From Prorocentrum cordatum (taxonomy: Eukaryota > Sar > Dinophyceae > Prorocentrales > Prorocentraceae): a stretch of DNA of 64,000 nt. The position numbers and the translations under genes are program-made. The stretch spans positions 300,577 to 364,576 of the forward strand of contig CAUYUJ010003003.1 in the NCBI GenBank assembly GCA_963575745.1. Direction: 5' to 3'. Of the stretch, positions 29,346-39,625 are shown one piece after another. Under the pieces are notes generated by a model. It saw only the letters and a list, made by a program, of their open reading frames with translations, was not told the origin of the DNA and made no database searches. Within the stretch, counting starts at the first letter, position 1. Each line of letters starts with the position of its first letter.

Positions 29346-31090
29346 CCCGCCGAAAGACCCCCTCTTCCTCGTTTTCTTTCTCTTCCTGGTTCCCCTCCTC
29401 CTCACGTCCACATCCCCCTCCCCTTCCTGTTCCCCCATGCGGCCCCGAGCAATCGCGCACTGCCACAACCGCTTCGCTGGGTCTCACACGCGCTACTTCT
29501 TGGGGTCTGTATAGGTGAAAAGGTTCCCCCCCCATAATCCCCCCAAGGCCCCAAACCAAGAATCCCACCAGCCCTCTGGGCGACAGGTGGTTTAACTATA
29601 GTATCGCTCTTCCAAAAACCCTTTTTTTCTTTTTCGGAGAGGGGCTTATCACTGCTCCCTGTTAGTAACCGAGCACATCTACAACTACACACACCAGAAT
29701 TGCACCTTGTTGCGGGGACCAGGGGTGGTAATCAGAATTCGATTTGGCGCGTCGGTCGGTCTGGGTGGACGGACGCCGCCTCGCGACCTACGATGGAAAA
29801 GGCGATGGTCGTGCCGACGACGTTGCGGCCAAGCGTGGAAGCGATGACCACGTTTCACGGCGAGGCTTGGCGTCAGCCGCAAAAGCAATCATAACACGAA
29901 CAAGCGCTTCACCCTCGGACGGGGAATCCGGCACGAAGAAAAACTCGAAACCGCGGGGGATCGGATCGCGAATTTGCTGCTGGGGCACAGGCGGGGGAGG
30001 GAAGCAGGCCGCGCGAGGTCGAGGTCCCCAGGCACACGGCTGGTTTCGCTGAGCCAGGGGATTTGGGATGTCGGTGGAAAGCGGCCCAGGGGACGGGGCC
30101 TCGGCGATGGGCAGCGCGGGCAGCCGATGCTTCGCGAAAAGGGGGCGCGCACAAAATGGAACTTAGCGGCCGGGGCGCGGTACACGTTGGGAGCGCGAGT
30201 GGCGGCACCCGACATGCACCCCGCCCCGCTGGCTAGGTGTAGTTCTATAAGTGCACAGTTTTGTGAGGATGTCCCCGGCGAGACCAGCACGTACAGAACT
30301 ACACCGAGTGCCTGGCACGTGTAGTTCTGAACGTGCTGGATGTATCGCGCGGGGCGAGCACGCACAGACCGGCACCTGGCGAAACCCCGCCCGCACAGTC
30401 AGGAAGGCGAGGGCCGCTGAACCCCCTGCCAGCCTCCGGGCGGAAGAGTCTGAACGTCCCAAAATTTCCGACGGAATTCCAACTGCGGCCTCCGCCCACA
30501 TCGTTCCCCCTCTCTGAGCATCTCGCCTGGTCAGTATGTTCCCCATTCCCGCCCGCTGTTTTCCCTTCCCCCTCCCCCGCTCTTCCTCTACCAGCCGCCC
30601 TCCATTTCCCTGAGCGTTTCACAATTGCCCCTGGCCCCTGCGCGGTGGCAAACGCCCGCGCCCCCCCGCAACTGAAAGACTCACATTGCGCTCATCTTCG
30701 AATCCACTCGTGAGGAGCAAGTGTTGATTCCACCGACACTGGCAAGCGAAGTCGAGGCCCCGGCAAATCCGACAGGCGCGATCGGCCCCCTCGAATGGCG
30801 CCCGGACCAATACGTAAGATGATGTCGCAAAACTAACCGTGGAGTTGTGGAATCCGCGCAAGAACTAATCCACTTGCCCAAAGTGTAGTTATGTGCCTGT
30901 CCGATAGTGAACACCCCTCCGCTCCCCTAGGCGACTGGTAGCCAACCCAAAACCATGCGGGCACCCCCCCACCATCCCCCGTAACAAAAACAATACAAAA
31001 CATATTTTGCCTCCAAATTCGGAGCATGCGCAACCCACCCAGTGCGGCCTCCCCTCTACAACCCCTGTAAACAACAAAACAAAGTACCCT
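29346..31090. other. Mixed-composition stretch, no gene recognised
   Basis: 29345-29410 is CT-rich (TCCTCGTTTTCTTTCTCTTC). 29563-29585 (ATCCCACCAGCCCTCTGGGC) recurs at 60858-60878. 30195-30370 contains GTAGTTCTATAAGTGCACAG and GTAGTTCTGAACGTG with intervening AGAACTACACC, a short foldback. Frames here are open but unrecognised. Confidence 0.4.
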
Positions 31091-31182
31091 TGGCGGCGGC
31101 GGCGGCCGCGGCGGCTGCGGCGGCGGCGGCGGCTGCGGCGGCGGCGGTGGCGGCAGCGCCGGCGGGCGGCGGCTGGCGGCTG

Positions 31183-31221
<39 letters not shown>

Positions 31222-31405
31222 GGTGGCGGCGCGGCGGTGGCGGCAGCGGTTGCGGCGGCAGCGGCTGCGGCGATTTGGCAGCGGGGGGCGGCGGCGGCGG
31301 CGGCGGCGGCGCGGAGGCGGCGGCGGCGGCGGCGCGGGGGCGGCGGCGGCGGGCGGCGGCGGCTGTGGCGGCGGGCAGCGGCGGCGGCTGCGGTGGCGGC
31401 GGATT
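31091..31405 (+). repeat. (CGG)n block
   Basis: About 315 bp of CGG with GCT, GTG and GCA interruptions, preceded by CCTTGGCGGCGG. Frames give poly-Ala, poly-Arg or poly-Gly. Strong G-quadruplex potential on the plus strand. Confidence 0.95.
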
Positions 31406-31689
31406 GGCCCCCAGTAGCTGCCCATCCAAAGACGACTGCTGAATATGCTGAGGGTCGGGCCGCACTCGGGTGCTACGTATGTGTTGGGAGGGCGGGTGGG
31501 AGTGAGCGACACGGCTTGCGGGCGGGGGGGTGTCTTGACCCCTCCTCTACCCCCTCCCCTGGACCTGGACTGGGCGCCCCGCGATGTGTCAGAGGGTTTT
31601 TTTTCGGCCCCTGGGAGGGCCAATTTTGACACCCCTCCAAAGAACGTGGCCCCCAGTGGGGGGAGGCAAATCTAGGACCCCTTCTCTTT
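31406..31689. other. Short element fragment upstream of a 10.5-bp block
   Basis: TACCCCCTCCCCTGGACCTG at about 31548-31567 is shared with 60948 and 62900, each time a few dozen bases upstream of the 10.5-bp repeat or a related sequence. TTTTTGGATCGATGG (31687) recurs as CATCGAATCGATGG (31996) and TTGATCGATC (61422). Confidence 0.6.
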
Positions 31690-32090
31690 TTGGATCGATG
31701 GTCTTCAAGACGGCCCCAAAAGGCGTTCGAGGGCTTCCAAGAGAGCCCCAAGATAGCCCTAAGAGGGTTCCAAAGGGGTCACAAGAGGGCCCCAAGAGGC
31801 ACCCGAGAGGCCGCCGAACGGTCTCAGAGAGCCCAAGATGACCTCCAAGATGGCCCAGATATCCCAAGCTGGCTCAAGGTGGCCCCCAAAATGCTCCAAA
31901 CGGCCCCAAGACCGCTCCAAGAGCGCCCCCCCCCAAAAAATCCAAGAAACGGTTTGCGGGCCCATGAAGGGGGAGCTGAATTGGGGACCCCCAACCATCG
32001 AATCGATGGTTTCCAAGATCTTCCCGAAAAGCCTTCCTGGGTTACAAAGAGGGTCCCAAGAGGGCCCCTTACAACTCCCACGGAGCACCA
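31690..32090 (+). repeat. 10.5-bp-period repeat block
   Basis: CAAGACGGCCC, CAAGAGAGCCC, CAAGATAGCCCT and similar units, interrupted at 31940-32015 by an unrelated segment containing AATCGATGG. Confidence 0.88.
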
Positions 32091-32144
32091 ACAACAGCAG
32101 CAGGATCAGCAGCCGCAATACTACCTCTAGATGGTTCCACGAGT

Positions 32145-32312
32145 CCTCGTCCGCGTCGTGCTCATCCTACTCCTCGTCCTCCATGTCCTCGTCCTCATCC
32201 GCGTCCTCGTCATCCTCGTCGTCGTCGTCGTCGTCCTCCTCCTCCTCCTCCTCCTATTCTTCCTCCTCCTCCTCATCCTCCTCCTCCTCGTCCTCCTCCC
32301 CTCGCCGCCACG
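32145..32312 (+). repeat. (GTC/CTC)n pyrimidine-rich tract
   Basis: GTCCTCGTC steps, GTCGTC, then CTCCTC with TTC variants. Confidence 0.9.
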
Positions 32313-32984
32313 CGGCCCCAAAGGATGGCCCGAAGAAACCTTCCAAGGCCACCCCCTTGCTCCCAGAGGTCTCTCGGTTCACCCTGGTTGCTCGCTCTGT
32401 TTCTCTAGGTGTGTCTCTTCGTCCCTTTGTCCGTCAGCTCTCATGGGCGGGGCTTCTGAATGGGCTGGCCGGAACGGGGCTTCTGAATGGGCTGGGCTGG
32501 CCGCGACCGCGGCGAGACGGGTCGGTCGGGCGGCCTAAATGAACCAAGCGCAGACGCATCGGCCTACATTAGCTCGCAAGAAGAGGGGGGCGAACAGAGG
32601 AAGAGGACGAACGCGGAAGAGAAAAGACAACGCGAGGGAGGCAAACATGAGACGAGCCTCGCTGCCGCTCAAAAGACGGCGCACACCTGGAAGAGCTGCT
32701 GGGCGAAGTGCAGCATCAGGATGGGGTTGGTGGGGATACTTTTTTGATCGCGACCGCGGCGAGACAGGTTGGGCGGCGTAAAATTCGCCGGCCCAACGGG
32801 CCAGGGCGTGCTAAGATCTCCGGTAACTGGTTAACAGTATTAACAGTATTTCTAGTTCGCGCGCGCGGGGCGGCCCCTGGGGGTCCCCCGGCGAAAAGTA
32901 CCCCGACCAACGCCCGGTCGCCGCCCGACCAAGTCTACTCAGAGATGGTTTTCCTTCTGGGTGCGGCCTCTCAGGCTCCCCAGA
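32313..32984. other. Unclassified stretch
   Basis: Two near-identical GGGGCTTCTGAATGGGCTGG units at about 32450 and 32475. AATTCGCCGG(C/T)CCAACGG with CGTGCTAAGATCTCCGG at 32788-32825 recurs at 38262-38305, and GGGGTCCCC(C)GGC with GATCAGAGATGGTTTT-like ends both; this is a dispersed segment of about 170 bp. Confidence 0.5.
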
Positions 32985-33605
32985 GCGCGCTCAGAGTGCC
33001 CCAAGAGGCCCCCAAGACTGCCCAAGAGGCCCCCGAGACGCCCAAAGAGCGCTCGAAGACGCCGAAGATGACCCCAAGACGGCCCAAAAGGCCCCCAAGA
33101 CAGCCCAAGAGGCCTCCAAGACGCCCCAAGAGCCTTCCAAGAGGCCTCCGAAGAGAGCCCCAAGAGGCCAAAATCGTTGATTTTCATTGTTTTTTCTATG
33201 TTTTTTGTGTTCTGGCTTTTTCGGCTTCCGGACGCTCCAAGACGGCCCAAGAGGCCCCCAAGACCGCTCCAAGACGGCCCACGAAGCTCCCAAGACGGCG
33301 CCGAAACGACCCAAGAGAGCCCTCAAGACGGCCCAAGTGCCGCCCAAGACGGACCAAGAGGCCCCAAGACGGGCCCAAGAGGGACTCAGGAGGGATACCG
33401 AGAACTCAAAAATGGAGCCCTCCGTCCCAGAAGGCGCCCAGGAGGTCCCAAAGAGGCCCCAAGAGGCCTCCAAGAGGCCCCAAGATGTCGCCAAGAGGCC
33501 CCAGGAGACTCCCAGGAGGCCCAAAAGAAGCCCCAGAAGGCTTCAAACATGTCTCCCAGGCGCCCCCGAACGGCCTCTCAACAGACCCCAAGAGGCCCCC
33601 CAAAG
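32985..33605 (+). repeat. 10.5-bp-period repeat block with an AT-rich core
   Basis: Two runs (32985-33175 and 33235-33605) separated by a core at 33173-33245 (ATCGTTGATTTTCATTG, then TTTTCGGCTTCCGGACGCTC). The block gives Pro/Arg/Lys-rich open frames of up to 302 residues that simply translate the repeat. Confidence 0.9.
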
Positions 33606-33904
33606 AAGCATCTTGACGACGACTCTATTTCGCCCCATCGAGAGACGACCCCCAGGGAACTGCTTCACCATCAAAACTCCCCACGCAACGCGTCCGAACG
33701 ACACCCGCCCCCAAGAGCGCAACATGGGCAACGAACACACAGACAAAAACCAGCGATGCCATATCACGGGCCGGCGGAATGAGCGAAGCGATTCGATAAC
33801 GAAGCGTAGATGCATCGGCCTAAGGTGGTGGGGACACTTTTTTCGTCGCAGCCGCAAACGAAGGCGCATGCGGCGTCAGAGGTCAACCTGGACTACGGCC
33901 GAAC
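33606..33904. other. Unclassified stretch
   Basis: No gene or recognised family. ATGCATCGGCCTAA at about 33812 also occurs near 32558 as ACGCATCGGCCTAC, with TGGGGA(T/C)ACTTTTTT(G/C) after each, a dispersed repeat. Confidence 0.45.
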
Positions 33905-34095
33905 GGCTGAGAGATCGTTCCAAGACGCCCAAGACGGCCTCGAGACGGCTCAAGATGCATCCAAGACGCCCTCAGAGGCCTCCAGAAGACCCCGCAAGAG
34001 CGCCCCAAGAAACAACTATCGTTCCACCCCCTTTGAAACATTAAGCTTCCTTCAAGACGGCCCAAGAGAGCTCCAAGACGGCCCCAGGTTGCTCC
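33905..34095 (+). repeat. 10.5-bp-period repeat block
   Basis: CAAGACGCC, CAAGACGGCCT, CGAGACGGCT and similar units, ending at the family B target duplication. Confidence 0.85.
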
Positions 34096-34103
34096 GAGAA
34101 GCC

Positions 34104-34270
34104 TTAAGTCGGGCCTGCCCCCCTACAGGGGGATTTTCGACGAAGAATAAAAAATACCCCAAACATAGTCCAACAAGCAAAAATAGTCCGGGGACTACTT
34201 GTTTAATATTTGTTGACCTTTTTGGGGCATTTTCGGGGTATCCCCCTGTAGGGGGACACTCCCGACTTAA
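34104..34270 (+). mobile_element. Family B element with perfect 8-bp target duplication GAGAAGCC
   Basis: Reference copy, 167 bp. TTAAGTCGGGCCTGCCCCCC and CTACAGGGGGATTTTCGACG at the left; CCCCCTGTAGGGGGACACTC then CCGACTTAA at the right. GAGAAGCC at 34096-34103 and 34271-34278. Centre AAAAATAGTCCGGGGACTAC. No coding capacity. An 8-bp duplication suggests an hAT-like source, which is an inference. It jumped into a 10.5-bp block. Confidence 0.95.
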
Positions 34271-34278
34271 GAGAAGCC

Positions 34279-34799
34279 CCCCTGCGGCCCCAAGAGGACA
34301 CCAGGGAGCACCCGGAGGGACCCGAAAGGCCCCGCGGAGGCCCCAAAGCTGCCTCCATGACGCCCCCGAGGGGCCCAACACAAGACCTCATCAGCCATCC
34401 GACTGCCCTCGTACCCACAACCCAGACACGGTGGCGGCATGGGCCGATGGCCATTCGATGATCGTCCCCCTGGTGTTTTGAAAGGTGCCCACTGCTTATG
34501 AACGTTGGTTGCGCCCATTTATATTGAAAACTGTCAGCCTCGGAAAATGCAAGGACCCCAAGAAACATCCCCCATGACTCTGACGCTGCGCATCCCCTAA
34601 TCCTCAATGAGCGCTCCGAAAACCCGCGAAGCATCCCTCAACGTCGGACCCGCAACCATGCCGGAAGGACCGGAGACCAAAACAAATTTCACTGTCCGGG
34701 AGCCGGCACAATGTCTCCAAATCAAGAATGAAAACTTGCGTTCCGAAGGTGCCGGAATCATCCCGAATGACCACCGGATGTCTGCGTGAAGGCCCCAGA
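34279..34799. other. Unclassified stretch
   Basis: Starts with the end of the 10.5-bp block (to about 34380). The rest has no recognised feature. Confidence 0.4.
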
Positions 34800-34804
34800 C
34801 CACA

Positions 34805-34910
34805 TGGTCACTTCTCCTCCTCCTTCATCTCCTTCTCCTCCTTCTCCTCCTTCTCTCCTCCTCCTGCTCCTCCTCCTCCTCCTCCTCCTCTTCCTCCTAC
34901 TCCACTTTCG
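34805..34910 (+). repeat. CTC/TTC pyrimidine tract
   Basis: CTCCTCCTTCATCTCCTTCT passing to pure CTC. Confidence 0.9.
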
Positions 34911-35250
34911 CACCCCACACCTCCTCCTGTCCCCCCCTGCGGCACTGAGCTTCGCGCGCTGCCACAACCGCCTCAGCGGGTCTCACGCGCTCTGCTTGCA
35001 CTTCCGTTCGGGACGATCCCAGCACCCCAAGGACGCCCCCGGCGAGGCGCAGCTCTTGGAAGGAGTCCCGGGGCTGGAGTCGGGCGTTGGCAGAACTGGG
35101 TTCAGAGGAACCTGGTTTAAAGATTTGTACCGGGGGCGCCCCCCCGTCCCATTTCCACTAACCGGAACTGCCGTCACTCGAAAAACACCAGTTACGGCAG
35201 ACCTGGCTTAGCGAATCTGGCCAATTGAGGGGCCCCAGGGCCCTACCTCG
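34911..35250. other. Unclassified stretch with a segment repeated 470 bp downstream
   Basis: GAGGCGCAGCTCTTGGAAGG and AGTCCCGGGGCTGGAG at about 35043-35078 recur at 35516-35552 (GGGGCGCAGCTCTTGGAAGG). A dispersed or tandemly copied unit. Confidence 0.55.
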
Positions 35251-35261
35251 GGAGCGGCCAA

Positions 35262-35442
35262 GAGGGGGGTGTCCAAGAGGGGGGGGTGCAAATCATGACA
35301 GGCGGCACGTGCGCGGCCCAGCGGGGGGGCCTGGGACGTAATAGAATAAGAAGAGGCGCCATGAAATCTGAGGAAACATCATGGCCCGCGCCATTAAATC
35401 CACCCCCCCCTAGTCATCACCCCCCTCTTTTCCGCTCCCGAC
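35262..35442 (+). mobile_element. Family L element
   Basis: AAGAGGGGGGTGTCCAAGAG, then AATCATGACAGGCGGCACGT, GGACGTAATAGAATAAGAAG, AGGCGCCATGAAATCTG, and right end CCCTAGTCATCACCCCCCTC. AAGAGGGGG and CCCCCTCTTT are inverted ends. Copies: 59318-59480 (full), 39150-39245 and 38167-38235 (partial). Confidence 0.75.
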
Positions 35443-35603
35443 TACCACTAACCCGGTCCCCTTACCCGGGGTCCTGGCTATACCCGACCGGCACCCCAAG
35501 AGGACGCCCCCGGCGGGGCGCAGCTCTTGGAAGGAGTCCCGGGGCTGGAGAGCCGACGAGAACCGGCGGACCCGCCCGAACATCGGCGGTGGACCTCCCT
35601 TTA

Positions 35604-35764
35604 TGAAGGGAAACTGGGACACACAAATAAATACACACAAATAAAAAAATCGCAATTGTTTCCTATATTTTCTCGGTTTTTGTCTTCCCCCCCACTTCCC
35701 ATATTTTCCCATATTTCCTGGGAATCGACGATGAATTGTGTCTGTGTGTTTTTTCCCCTCCTGA
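35604..35764 (+). mobile_element. Family A element with 5-bp target duplication CTTTA
   Basis: TGAAGGGAAACTGGGACACAC to CCCCTCCTGA, flanked by CTTTA at 35599-35603 and 35765-35769. Confidence 0.9.
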
Positions 35765-35769
35765 CTTTA

Positions 35770-36475
35770 GTAAACTTACATCCCAACTCATAACGTAGAC
35801 TCGGACGAAAGTCAGTGGGCAGGAAAGACACGCGGCGACTATTTCACTCTACGCAGCGCACGTGGCTGGACTGGACTACCGGAAAGGTGGGGAAACTTGG
35901 AAACCCGATGCTAAAGCAACTCCCCATGAGCTGGGGCATAAGTAAACCTCCCTTTAGTGGTGGAAGCGGCCTAGGACCGAAACCGACGGACCTGGACCCG
36001 CAAACATGACGGCCGCGGCGTCCTCGCGCGAACCGAGAACGGCCAATTCGCTGATCGACGTGTCAGGGTAGGAGGTCTAGCAGCCTTCGAGAAAACTTCC
36101 ACCGGCCAAGGGTGCGTTCTGACCAAGTGCGGGCAATCTCTATATCCATATCCAGGGCGTCTCGGGAGCTGGGCGAGGGCTGCTAACACCGTGGCTGCTG
36201 AAACGGCCCTCCAGGAAAGAAAACAACGACTTCCCACACGCGAAGCAGTCAACGGGCGCCCGGGGGTGCTCAGGGGATACAGGCCTCGGAACAAATTAGC
36301 GAACACTCATGGCACGTTCATCTGTCACATGTTCCAGGTTGGCGGTGGGTCTGACGAGATGCACTTCGACCGCAGTCTCCCCCGCGCGTGCCAACATGGA
36401 GTTTGGGGGGGAGGGGGAGTGTTCAGTAATTGTTTCCCTCTACCGTAGGGCCGAGGCTGGGCTGCAGTCAACCAG
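35770..36475. other. Unclassified stretch with fragments of families M and K
   Basis: GGGTGCGTTCTGACCAAGTG at 36109 is a family K piece, and CTATATCCATATCCAGGGCG at 36138 a family M end. CGACGTG(C/T)CAGGGT at 36056 and 23762 is shared with preceding DNA (GGCCGCGGCG, GAGAACGGCCAAT), so about 100 bp here matches 23690-23775. Confidence 0.5.
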
Positions 36476-36700
36476 TATAGTAAGGATGCGCGATAAGGAT
36501 GCAGGGGCCTTGGAAGGCCACGCCGAGGCTTTTCGAGCTGGGTGCGGTCAGCGAAAGCGGCGAGGGATGGACCGGGGAGGCAAGGACGCAAGGGTGCCCT
36601 CGGGAAGGTTGCCCATCCTTGCTATGCGGGTTGACTGTAGGTCAGACCAGATAGGACCCATCTCGGCCGGATCGATCTGCGAGAGCCCCAGGGCCTGAAG
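36476..36700 (+). repeat. Family N dispersed repeat
   Basis: GCGCGATAAGGATGCAGGGG, CCTTGGAAGGCCACGCCGAG and GCGGGTTGACTG, colinear with 50628-50780 and, in its first half, with 43086-43190. Confidence 0.75.
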
Positions 36701-37300
36701 CTGAGCGACCACGCCGGGCTCGAGAGAGTCGAGACGCCACTGGGATCGGCGCGGGGTTTGCTGAGGGGATAAGGGGGTTGGTTATCAGTGGACGCCACGG
36801 TGACTCATATCTGCTAGCCTAGCAAATACCATTGGTTACGAATGCCTAAATTGCAAGAGGGGGTTAGACATGTCCGCTAAGTGGGCGGAAAGCCCACTTA
36901 GCCTGGATCGTGATACCCCCTGAGCCACTTGGGGAATGTGCAATCCACATATGAGCTAGGTCAGTCCGGATTGAATCCACCTTAGCACCCAGTGATAAGT
37001 GCCCAATCCCCTTGCAGTCGAGCCTGGTTAAAGATGAGACGCGAGAGGACACAATACTCTTCCTAGGGCAACATCGGCTCTAAATCAGGGCACCCGTGCC
37101 CCAGGAATGCAGCAGACAGGAGGCGCCATACACAGGACACAAGAGTATCCTTGGCTTGGGCCGACCTACTCATTAATCTCGACTGTAGCACCCCCCGCGC
37201 CGATCCCAGAGGACAATTGAAGACCTCAAGGAAGTCAGCGCCGATCCTCGAACCTCCGAGCCAGTCCACCCGACCCAAACATCTGGCTGCTCCACTTTAT
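36701..37300. other. Low-repeat stretch with one small hairpin
   Basis: GCTAAGTGGGC-GGAAA-GCCCACTTAGC at 36876-36902 is a perfect 11-bp hairpin. ATGGGCGAAGCCGACTTAGC near 50840 is a related, worn copy. Nothing else recognised. Confidence 0.55.
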
Positions 37301-37304
37301 CGAT

Positions 37305-37437
37305 GCGTGGGCCCCGACGAAAAATAGAAAATACGCCAAACATGATCCCAAATGGCCAAAACAAATTCAAAAAATAGTCGCCAGACTATGTTTTGCTATT
37401 TTGGGATATTCCCCCTGCAGAGGGACAGGCCCGACTT
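37305..37437 (+). mobile_element. Family B element, left end lost
   Basis: ATACGCCAAACATGATCCCA, centre AAAATAGTCGCCAGACTATG, right end CCCCCTGCAGAGGGACAGGC then CCGACTT. The left TTAAGTCGGGC end is absent, replaced by GGGCCCCGACGAAAAATAG. Confidence 0.75.
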
Positions 37438-37556
37438 GAGCGTGGTGAGGGCCCCCGAAGGCCGAAGACACACCAAAGCCCCCCGCTCAACTGTTTTGGT
37501 CGGAGCGTCGGATCTCCACATCAGGGGATCGGTCGACCCCTGACCCCGCGCTTTGG

Positions 37557-37937
37557 TTATGTTGCTCCCATCGTACTTGAGGACCACGTCCCAGGAATAA
37601 TCTCGAGTAATTACTCCAGATTTCGTGATAAAAGGGAGGGGGGTCTCATTTCGGGGGGGGGTCTCATCCAGGCCATCTTGGAGGGCCTCGGGTGGTCTGG
37701 GGACGATGTTTTGGAGGGTTCTCCCACGACGGGGGGTCTGAAATGGCTTGTCTTGGAGGGTCCGGACCCCCTCCCTTTTATTACGAAATCTGGAGTACCT
37801 AGAAAAGTGTCGAAAGAATATCGAACGAGTGTCGAAACAGTGTCTCTCAGGGCCCGACACGTGAAAACCCTAGAGTTTTGGGGTGCGCTCGAAATTCTTT
37901 CTGGTGGTCAAAGCTAAAGTAGGTTGGAACATCATAA
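37557..37937 (+). mobile_element. Family E element with 8-bp target duplication, carrying a nested insertion
   Basis: TTATGTTGCTCCCATCGTAC to GGTTGGAACATCATAA. CGCTTTGG (37549-37556) and GGCTTTGG (37938-37945) agree at 7 of 8. A separate inverted-repeat element interrupts it at 37612-37798. Confidence 0.85.
37612..37798 (+). mobile_element. Nested foldback element with 31-bp inverted ends
   Basis: Left arm starts TACTCCAGATTTCGTGATAA and continues with AAGGGAGGGGG. The right arm (37767-37798) ends TTACGAAATCTGGAGTA. The arms differ at one base in 31. Comparison with the uninterrupted family E copies puts the insertion at GAGTA, consistent with a TA target duplication. Confidence 0.88.
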
Positions 37938-37945
37938 GGCTTTGG

Positions 37946-38439
37946 AAGGTTTCCGAATTGACCAAAATTTGGGGCCCAACTCTGGGATATACGAGTGGGG
38001 GGGTCCATCCTCGATATGGGATGCGTCCGAAGGGCACCCGCTGGGGTGTATCCAAGGATCCCAGAGTCTCCCTCCTTTTCTGAGCGGCTTCATTATTGTT
38101 CGTAGAGAAAAATGGGGGTTGGAGGAACACATCGCCTGCGATTCTTGTTGGAGCGTCGGATCTCCCCGGGACGTCCAAGAGGGGGGGCGCGCAAGAGGGA
38201 GGGGCGCAAATCATGGCTGCCGGCACGTTCGCGGCCCAGGGGGGAACCAGGGGCGCATTGAAATTCGCCGGTCCAACGGGACAGAGGCGTGCTAAGATCT
38301 CCGGAGGCTGGTTCAACCTTTTCCAGTTCGCGCGCGCGGGGCCGCCCCTGGGGGTCCCCGGCCGACAAGTATCTCGGCAAGGTCCGATCAGAGATGGTTT
38401 TGCTCCTGGGCGCCGCCCTCGGGGCCTCCCAGAAAGCCC
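37946..38439. other. Unclassified stretch with a family L fragment
   Basis: 38167-38235 is a piece of family L. 38262-38400 is the segment shared with 32788-32945. Nothing else identified. Confidence 0.5.
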
Positions 38440-39010
38440 CGAGGGTAAAGAGGCCCCCAAGAGGCCCCCGAAATGGTCCAAGAGGCGTCCAGGACACCAC
38501 AAGATCGCTCCAAGACGCCCAAGATGGCCCCCAGACGGCCCAAGAGACCTCCAAGAGCACTCCCCAGAGGGCCCCCAAAAGCAAACTTCATTGATTCCCC
38601 TTTGGTTTTTGAAGGGGTTTGGCATTCTCGCCTTTGCGGCTTCCCGACGCTCAAAGACGGCCTAACAGGCCTCCAGGATCGCCCGAACACGGCCTAAGAG
38701 GCCCCCAAGCGGGCTCCAAGACGGCCCAGTAGGGCTTAATACTGCCCAAATGGCCCCCAAGACGGCCTTAGAGGGTCCAAAGGACGCCCTAAGAGAGGCT
38801 CCAAAGGAGAACAAGAGACGGCATTTCAAGCCCTCGGCCTTCAGAGGCCCTCAGGAGGCACCAAGAGACCCTCAGGGGCCCCCACGAGCCCCCGAGAGGC
38901 CCTCGGGAGGCCCACGGGGAGCCCCCAAGGGGCCCCCCAAAGCGGCCCCACGAGGCCCCCAAGAGGCTCCAGAGAGGCTTCAAGACTGCTCCCCAGGAGC
39001 TCTCCGAAAG
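38440..39010 (+). repeat. 10.5-bp-period repeat block with core
   Basis: Runs at 38440-38580 and 38655-39010 around a core (CTTCATTGATTCCCCTTTGG, then GCGGCTTCCCGACGCTC) at 38582-38655, the same arrangement as 32985-33605. Confidence 0.9.
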
Positions 39011-39149
39011 CTCTCCGCAAAGACTCAACAACCCCAAAGGCAGGAGCTCTTCTGCTCTGGCCGACCGGACCCCGCCACGGGCCGGTGGCAGAATGCGCCG
39101 CACAGGCCACGCACGCGCTGGCGAGCGCCAGCGATGGCATAATGCGGGC

Positions 39150-39245
39150 CCGCGGTGTGAGCGAAGCGAGGAGATCAGGAAGAGGCGCCAGGAAATCTGG
39201 GGAGATACCATGGCCCCCCACCATGATGTCCATCCCCCCTAGTCG
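39150..39245 (+). mobile_element. Family L element, right part
   Basis: GATCAGGAAGAGGCGCCAGG, AAATCTGGGGAGATACCATG and CCCCCCTAGTC. Confidence 0.65.
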
Positions 39246-39248
39246 CGA

Positions 39249-39462
39249 GCTGGGACCCGCATTCCCGGCATTCCTATAGGCCTGCCACGACATGTTCTTG
39301 GAACCCAACAATGTTCTTAGCACAAACACATGTTCTTAGAACACAAGCCCGACTTATCAGAACAAGACAGGCTCAGACAGAAATGTTCTAAGAACAGGTC
39401 GTGCAAACCACAAAAGGTTATCAGAACATTCTCTGGTGGGCCTATAGGCAAGCCAGGACGCC
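39249..39462 (+). mobile_element. Family C element running into the assembly gap
   Basis: GCATTCCTATAGGCCTGCCA at the left and GGTGGGCCTATAGGCAAGCC at the right with TGTTCTTAGAACACAAG and TGTTCTAAGAACA inside. The outer right end is hidden by Ns. Confidence 0.85.
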
Positions 39463-39562
39463 NNNNNNNNNNNNNNNNNNNNNNNNNNNNNNNNNNNNNN
39501 NNNNNNNNNNNNNNNNNNNNNNNNNNNNNNNNNNNNNNNNNNNNNNNNNNNNNNNNNNNNNN
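39463..39562. other. Assembly gap of 100 N
   Basis: Exactly 100 N, a placeholder length. A family C right end precedes it and a CTC tract follows, so the true distance is unknown. Confidence 1.
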
Positions 39563-39616
39563 CTCCTCTCCTCCTCCTCCTCCTCCTCCTCCTCCTCCTC
39601 CTCCTCCTCCTCCTCC
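39563..39616 (+). repeat. (CTC)n tract at the gap edge
   Basis: About 54 bp of CTC, possibly longer inside the gap. Confidence 0.95.
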
Positions 39617-39625
39617 ACCCGTGAT

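Noticed and set aside
32708-34044. Pro/Arg/Lys-rich frames of 302 and 285 residues
   Set aside because: They follow the 10.5-bp repeat, overlap each other in different frames, and similar frames appear in every such block.
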